From UBA4416 sp038327195 (GTDB lineage Bacteria > Bacteroidota > Bacteroidia > B-17B0 > Aurantibacillaceae): a stretch of 64,000 nt of DNA. Below the pieces are notes generated by a model. That model was given only the letters and a program-made list of their open reading frames with translations. It ran no database searches and was not told the origin of the DNA. Both the position numbers and the translations under genes were made by a program. How positions within the stretch are numbered: position 1 is the stretch's first letter; every line of letters begins with the position of its first letter. The stretch covers positions 62,001 to 126,000 of the forward strand of contig JBBQKU010000008.1 in NCBI GenBank assembly GCA_038327195.1. The letters are read 5' to 3'. Shown here in pieces: positions 62,838 through 64,000 of this stretch.

Positions 62838-63758
62838 TTAAAATCTATATCCGAAACTTAAGCCAAATTTAAACGCTGTAATTGGGAATGTGCTATTATT
62901 ATAACCATAATTATTTGTATAATAATTTGCTGGATTGTTAGACGCATAGCTGTCTTGCTTTACGCCAAATGCAGCATTTAAAATAATGTTAAAATTTTTA
63001 GTAGCTCTAAAAAGGAATCCATTGTTAAGCATTAAATATGTCCTAGTTAAAACAAACGAATGCGCAACATACTTATTCATATTATAATTACCATTACTGA
63101 TAACTTCATTAAACGTTCCGTTATACTGAGCTAAGGCAACATAAGGCCCTATAAAATGAGTCACTGCTTTTTTTCCGCTTGTTTGGAGGTGCACACCAAG
63201 TCCAATCTCAAAAGTTTTATTTGTAAATTTATAATCTACAATACCATTTCTGTTTTGATTATTGAATGTATTTATAAATGATTGATTCATATAGGGCTCG
63301 GAAAACCCAACAGATATTGGAATATAAACATTAGCATTATTATTTGCAAATTCTCTTAAATAACTTAAACTGAATGTTCCGTTTAAGGGTTCCATAATGT
63401 TCATTGAAATCAAATTTTTTGTTGAGGTTAAATTTTTAAATTTTTCGAGTTTTAATTTTTCATTATTTTCTGCAGATATGGTGGTATTTACTTTTGGATT
63501 ATCATAAATTATAATAGGATCAATTTTTGTTATGATTGCCTCATGCGTACCATTTTGATATATAATTAAGGCAACATCACTTTTTGAAATGACGATTGTA
63601 GGACCTTCTAGATAATTGAATAATTTGTATTTAATTTCAGTTTGATTGATTTCTAAAATCTTGACTTCTATTTTTGTATTATCTTTTTTAAACAGCTGAT
63701 CTTGTGAAAAGTTTGATAATACTATGAAAAATAGGAAAATAGCAAGAATGTTTTTCAT
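62838..63758 (-). CDS. Outer-membrane beta-barrel-like protein, unknown
   Basis: The 306-residue product has a signal peptide (MKNILAIFLFFIVLSNFSQ) then a small N-terminal beta domain ('KIEVKILEINQTEIKYKLFN', typical of a family of Bacteroidota proteins that report or bind surface ligands) and an eight-stranded barrel-like C-terminus ending 'FKFGLSFGYRF' with terminal Phe. No family name is assigned. It shares an operon with the downstream Tim44-like/TerB gene (three-base gap). Confidence 0.68.
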   Translation of the reverse strand: MKNILAIFLFFIVLSNFSQDQLFKKDNTKIEVKILEINQTEIKYKLFNYLEGPTIVISKSDVALIIYQNGTHEAIITKIDPIIIYDNPKVNTTISAENNEKLKLEKFKNLTSTKNLISMNIMEPLNGTFSLSYLREFANNNANVYIPISVGFSEPYMNQSFINTFNNQNRNGIVDYKFTNKTFEIGLGVHLQTSGKKAVTHFIGPYVALAQYNGTFNEVISNGNYNMNKYVAHSFVLTRTYLMLNNGFLFRATKNFNIILNAAFGVKQDSYASNNPANYYTNNYGYNNSTFPITAFKFGLSFGYRF

Positions 63759-63813
63759 AAGTCAAGGATTTAAAATTTATTCTAAATATAGCCATAAAAA
63801 GTCAAAACATTTA

Positions 63814-63844
63814 TTTGCCTAATAAGTTAATATTTATAAATTTG
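63814..63844 (+). promoter_or_regulatory. Complete Bacteroidota promoter: TTTG-N19-TAAATTTG
   Basis: TTTG at 63814-63817 and TAAATTTG at 63837-63844 are separated by exactly 19 bases, the preferred spacing for Bacteroidota housekeeping promoters. The -7 box ends 37 bases before the ATG at 63882. It is the best promoter in the window. Confidence 0.78.
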
Positions 63845-63881
63845 GCTAACTATTTAAAACCGTTTCAAACATTATATTATC

Positions 63882-64000
63882 ATGACAAAAATTAAAGTAG
63901 CAAACCCCGTAGTAGAATTAGATGGCGATGAAATGACTCGCATTATTTGGAAATTTATTAAAGATAAATTGATAGTTCCTTATTTAGATGTAGATATTAA
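63882..64000 (+). CDS. Eukaryotic-type NADP isocitrate dehydrogenase (start only, cut by window edge)
   Basis: The first 39 codons read 'MTKIKVANPVVELDGDEM' then 'TRIIWKFIKDKLIVPYLDVDI'. The string ANPVVELDGDEMTRIIW is the N-terminal hallmark of the IDH1/IDH2-like, eukaryotic-type NADP enzymes, unlike the bacterial-class enzyme at 23581. The protein (usually about 410 residues) continues past the window edge. A full promoter precedes it. Confidence 0.92.
   Translation, partial: MTKIKVANPVVELDGDEMTRIIWKFIKDKLIVPYLDVDI

Noticed and set aside
1..64000. CRISPR array, tRNA, rRNA, insertion sequence or prophage
   Set aside because: No spaced direct repeats, cloverleaf-like sequences, rRNA motifs, transposases or phage structural genes were seen on reading both strands; this was done by eye, so small RNAs could be missed.

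Overview
The window is AT-rich DNA from a Bacteroidota bacterium, most likely a Flavobacteriales-type organism. The evidence is two large proteins with the gliding-type (type B) T9SS C-terminal domain, a PorP/SprF protein, a type A T9SS substrate, and the families IPExxxVDY, DUF6427 and DUF6671. Several -7 boxes match the Bacteroidota consensus TAnnTTTG, and Shine-Dalgarno sequences are scarce. No rRNA, tRNA, CRISPR array, insertion sequence or phage gene was seen. The window begins inside a dltD-like gene and ends inside an isocitrate dehydrogenase gene.

Layout. 1-3.5 kb: a dlt-like D-alanylation/acylation operon (dltD end, a 50-residue DltX-like microprotein, dltB, dltA). 3.5-6.5 kb: a 2-aminomuconate semialdehyde dehydrogenase-like ALDH, thiL and a RidA-family gene. 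6.5-12.5 kb: a TetR regulator divergent from an operon encoding a fusion of an ABC-exporter membrane domain to a HlyD adaptor without an ATPase domain, a TolC protein and three small proteins; a 29-bp palindrome lies between regulator and operon, and a REP-like hairpin follows. 12.6-16.4 kb: a TonB-dependent receptor, tspO and a LysR regulator. 16.5-22.8 kb: a tripartite RND efflux operon closed by a strong terminator. 23-28.8 kb: two small membrane proteins, an NADP-type isocitrate dehydrogenase, two tandem paralogous small proteins, a DUF6671 protein, a dihydroorotase-like protein and an SbtA-type bicarbonate transporter. 28.8-37.4 kb: a J-domain-like protein, then a T9SS adhesin module (adhesin, PorP/SprF, OmpA/PD40). 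37.4-43.7 kb: DUF6427, purQ, a VOC protein, an IPExxxVDY protein, pabB and a type A T9SS substrate. 43.7-49.6 kb: ccmBCDEF with a DUF2520 gene and kdsC. 49.7-58.4 kb: a NIDO/Ig/PKD adhesin, glutathione peroxidase, and a plugless beta-barrel with a large TPR protein. 58.6-64 kb: ftsE, a hypothetical gene, metF, a duplicated Tim44-like/zinc-ribbon/TerB protein, an outer-membrane protein and the start of a second, eukaryotic-type isocitrate dehydrogenase.

Most notable points. (1) The dlt-like system: a previously unlisted microprotein ends in an acyl-shuttle-like hexapeptide, while DltB has Asn where the MBOAT catalytic His is expected and DltA has an altered substrate pocket. (2) The ATPase-less ABC-HlyD fusion exporter and its palindromic operator. 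(3) CcmE of the CxxxY type. (4) The duplicated Tim44-like/zinc-ribbon/TerB protein. (5) A near-unstudied small cluster of two paralogues with DUF6671.
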